A stretch of 64,000 bases of DNA, from assembly GCF_004134905.2 (NCBI RefSeq), contig NZ_SDPQ02000001.1, positions 310,001 through 374,000 on the forward strand, written 5' to 3'. This DNA comes from Aeromicrobium ginsengisoli. GTDB taxonomy: Bacteria; Actinomycetota; Actinomycetes; Propionibacteriales; Nocardioidaceae. Under the pieces are notes generated by a model. That model ran no database searches. It was given only the letters and a program-made list of their open reading frames with translations, and was not told the DNA's origin. This document shows, piece after piece, positions 61,967 to 64,000 of this stretch (position 1 is the first letter of the stretch; each line of letters begins with the position of its first letter). The translations under genes were made by a program, and so were the position numbers.

Positions 61967-62932
61967 TCAGGCGAAGGCGTCGACTCCGGTCAGCTCGGCC
62001 GACCAGGTCCAGAGTCGCTCGGCTTCACCCTCGTCGATCGCCCAGTCCTTGACGCCCGTGTAGACCTGATCCTCCGTCCAGGGCGCGGCGATGTCGACGT
62101 CCTCGAGGTACAGCCCTCCCCTGTCGTCGAGCTGCTGCGAAGTCGCCGCCCACACCTGCGTCGCGGCACCTGCCTCCGGCGACTTGAACCGTGGATCGAT
62201 CAGGTTGCCCTGCTCGTCGAGATAGCCGGCCTCGACCTGCTCGGCCATCGACATGTGGCGGACCAGCCCCGTGAGGATGGCGCCCGGGTGCACCGCGAAC
62301 GCACGCACGCCGGAGTCACGGCCCAATGCGTCGAGCTGGACGGCGAACAGCGAGTTCGCGGTCTTGGACTGGCCGTACGCGAGCCACTTGTCGTAGCCCT
62401 GCTGGAAGTGTGGATCGTCCCACCGGATCGGCGAGAAGTGGTGCCCGCGCGAGCTCACCGAGACGACGCGCGCGCCGTCCGGCTCGATCGCGGGCCAGAG
62501 GCGGTTGACGAGCGCGAAGTGACCGAGGTGGTTGGTGGCGAGCTGAGACTCCCAGCCCGGGCCGACTCGCGTCTCGGGTGCGGCCATGATGCCGGCGCTG
62601 TCGACCAGGATGTCGAGGGTTCGGTTCGTTGCCAGGAAGCGCTCGGCAAACGTTCGTACGCTTTCGAGATCGCCGAGATCGAGTGCGTCGACGGCCACCC
62701 GGTCAAGGCCAGCCAGCTGCTCGAGAGCCGTCTCGACCCGGCGCGCCGGCACGATCACCTCCGCGCCGGCATCGACGAGCGCTCGGGTCGTCTCGATCCC
62801 GATGCCGGAGTAGCCCCCGGTCACGAGGGCGAGCCGACCCGTGAGGTCGACGCCCTTGAGCACGTCGTCGGTGGTCGTGGTGGCGTCGAAGCCGGAGGGA
62901 AGTGGTTGCTGAGCGGTGGTCGATGTCGTCAT
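61967..62932 (-). CDS. Short-chain dehydrogenase/reductase
   Basis: A 321-residue SDR of the retinol-dehydrogenase-like type. The cofactor loop is VTGGYSGIGIETTRAL, then VDSAGIMAAP (NAG-equivalent), VSVSSRGHHFSP and the catalytic YGQSK (Y-x3-K). The start has TAGCGT 7 nt upstream, with a perfect palindrome just before it that looks like a repressor operator. The substrate is unknown. Confidence 0.9.
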   Translation of the reverse strand: MTTSTTAQQPLPSGFDATTTTDDVLKGVDLTGRLALVTGGYSGIGIETTRALVDAGAEVIVPARRVETALEQLAGLDRVAVDALDLGDLESVRTFAERFLATNRTLDILVDSAGIMAAPETRVGPGWESQLATNHLGHFALVNRLWPAIEPDGARVVSVSSRGHHFSPIRWDDPHFQQGYDKWLAYGQSKTANSLFAVQLDALGRDSGVRAFAVHPGAILTGLVRHMSMAEQVEAGYLDEQGNLIDPRFKSPEAGAATQVWAATSQQLDDRGGLYLEDVDIAAPWTEDQVYTGVKDWAIDEGEAERLWTWSAELTGVDAFA

Positions 62933-62939
62933 GCGATCG

Positions 62940-62964
62940 ACGCTAGGCGCTGGAGCGCGCTCCA
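62940..62964 (-). promoter_or_regulatory. SDR promoter with a palindromic operator candidate
   Basis: -10 TAGCGT (62940-62945), 7 nt before the ATG. The perfect 14-bp palindrome TGGAGCGCGCTCCA (62951-62964) lies 5 bp upstream, in the spacer and -35 region, where binding would block polymerase. Confidence 0.55.
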
Positions 62965-62986
62965 ACGCAACCCCGAAGAACGAAGA

Positions 62987-63016
62987 ACGCCACCCACCCC
63001 GAAGGGTGAGTGGCGT
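62987..63016 (-). terminator. Rho-independent terminator of the thiolase gene
   Basis: On the minus strand ACGCCACTCACCC-TTCG-GGGTGGGTGGCGT forms a 13-bp stem with one weak pair, followed by the T-rich TCTTCGTTCTT. It is 85 bp after the thiolase stop. Confidence 0.75.
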
Positions 63017-63030
63017 CCTTTCGACAAGCT

Positions 63031-63087
63031 CAAGGAGCAGAGGGCCGCTCAAGGAGCAGAGGGCCGTTCAAGGAGCACGAGGCAGCT
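63031..63087. repeat. Tandem 19-bp repeats after the thiolase gene
   Basis: Three copies at a 19-bp period: CAAGGAGCAGAGGGCCGCT, the same with GTT at the end, and a more diverged CAAGGAGCACGAGGCAGCT. They lie in the thiolase 3' region before its terminator. Confidence 0.65.
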
Positions 63088-63100
63088 CTAGGAGCGAGGA

Positions 63101-64000
63101 TCAGGCCTCGAGGATCGCGACGACTCCCTGGCCGCCTGCGGCGCAGATCGAGATCAGGCCACGGCCCGAGCCCTTCTCGTGCAGCAGCTTGGCGAGGTTG
63201 GCGACGATACGCCCGCCGGTCGCTGCGAACGGGTGCGCCGTCGCGAGCGACGAGCCCTTGACGTTGAGCTTGCTGCGGTCGATCGAGCCGAGCGGGGCGT
63301 CGAGGCCGAGGCGCTCCTTGCAGAAGATCGGGTCCTCCCACGCCGCGAGCGTCGTGAGCACCTGGCTCGCGAACGCCTCGTGGATCTCGTAGAAGTCGAA
63401 GTCTTGCAGCGTCAGGCCCTGACGGGCGAGCATGCGCGGCACGGCGTAGACGGGAGCCATCAGGAGGCCCTCGGCACCCGACACGTAGTCGACAGCGGCG
63501 GTCTCGTAGTCGACGAAGTAGGCCAGCGGGGTCCAGCCGTGCTTCGCGGCCTCGTCCTCCGACGCCAGCAGCACCGTCGAGGCGCCGTCTGACAGCGGCG
63601 TCGAGTTGGCCGCGGTCATCGTGGCGCCCTCACCCTTGCCGAACACCGGCTTGAGCTTGGCGAGCTTGTCGAGCGCCGAGTCGGGGCGAAGGTTGTTGTC
63701 CTTGGTGACCCCGAGGAACGGCGTGATCAGGTCGTCCTGCCAGCCCTCGTCGTAGGACTTGGCGAGGTTGTGGTGCGACGCGACCGCGAGCTCGTCCTGA
63801 GCCTCGCGGGTGATGCCCCACTCCTTGGTCGTGATGGCCTGGCTGTCACCCATCGACAGCCCGGTGCGCGGCTCGGAGTTGCGCGGCTGGTCGGGCGCCA
63901 GATAGGCCGGGCGGATCTTGGCGAGAGCGGCAAGGCGGCCCTTGTTGTCCTTGGCCCGGTTGGCCTCCAGCAGGATCTTGCGGAGCTTGTCGCCGACGGC
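63101..64000 (-). CDS. Acetyl-CoA acetyltransferase/thiolase, 5'-truncated by the window edge
   Basis: The C-terminal 299 residues of a thiolase of the FadI/trifunctional-beta type; the frame is open to the right edge, so the N-terminal catalytic cysteine lies outside. Visible: AEPRTGLSMG-like SEPRTGLSMGDSQAITTKEW, the His motif TAHPFAATGGRIVANLAKLL and the second cysteine in ISICAAGGQGVV. It likely acts in fatty-acid degradation, with the operon partner upstream of the window. Confidence 0.9.
   Translation of the reverse strand, partial: AVGDKLRKILLEANRAKDNKGRLAALAKIRPAYLAPDQPRNSEPRTGLSMGDSQAITTKEWGITREAQDELAVASHHNLAKSYDEGWQDDLITPFLGVTKDNNLRPDSALDKLAKLKPVFGKGEGATMTAANSTPLSDGASTVLLASEDEAAKHGWTPLAYFVDYETAAVDYVSGAEGLLMAPVYAVPRMLARQGLTLQDFDFYEIHEAFASQVLTTLAAWEDPIFCKERLGLDAPLGSIDRSKLNVKGSSLATAHPFAATGGRIVANLAKLLHEKGSGRGLISICAAGGQGVVAILEA

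Noticed and set aside
63010..63100. CRISPR-like array from the 19-bp repeats
   Set aside because: The units are contiguous with no unique spacers, and no cas genes are present.

Overview
The window is high-GC actinobacterial chromosome. Gene order and protein character suggest the Nocardioidaceae, perhaps Aeromicrobium; this is an inference and no 16S gene is present. It is mostly conserved core chromosome, densely packed, with many 4-base stop/start overlaps. I see no tRNA, rRNA, CRISPR array, prophage or IS element, and no gene-free stretch above 300 bp.

Layout. 1-9030: truncated MFS exporter, dodecin, DUF3099 protein, moaA, SURF1, an acetyltransferase-like protein, an ABC-F ATPase and a 964-residue secreted repeat protein. 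9140-15638: complete Fe-S assembly operon on the minus strand, sufR-B-D-(Rieske)-C-S-U-T. 15686-25636: MMPL exporter, YbaK-type protein, DUF2786 protein, a stand-alone primase-polymerase (PolDom), a small alarmone synthetase, a LigC-type ATP-dependent DNA ligase, an ABC exporter pair and heme A synthase ctaA. 25572-28889: two proteins of unknown function, GNAT, ctaB. 28983-36982: tkt-tal-pgi-zwf-opcA-pgl (pentose phosphate). 37094-40706: gap-pgk-tpiA-secG-rbpA on the minus strand. 40802-48488: uvrA-uvrC-rapZ-yvcK-whiA on the minus strand. 48686-56086: accessory stretch with an MBL hydrolase, an inserted Imm26-type immunity gene followed by a second broken copy of the MBL 3' end, small exported proteins, a P450, an APC permease and TerC. 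56268-64000: carbonic anhydrase, aldose epimerase, uvrB, TetR, a PLP decarboxylase, an SDR and a truncated thiolase.

Regulation is unusually legible. About twenty genes carry a TANNNT -10 hexamer exactly 6-7 nt before their first codon, the hallmark of leaderless transcription, and several are arranged as back-to-back divergent pairs only 50-70 bp apart. terC is preceded by a yybP-ykoY-like (Mn2+) riboswitch whose conserved 3' element is complementary to the Shine-Dalgarno. uvrA has a near-consensus SOS box.

The most interesting signals are the Imm26 insertion with its diverged duplicate of the host gene's 3' end; a covarying hairpin repeat at two convergent gene ends; three other large intergenic palindromes, one built from four copies of a 17-mer; the bidirectional leaderless promoters; and the PolDom/alarmone synthetase/LigC cluster.
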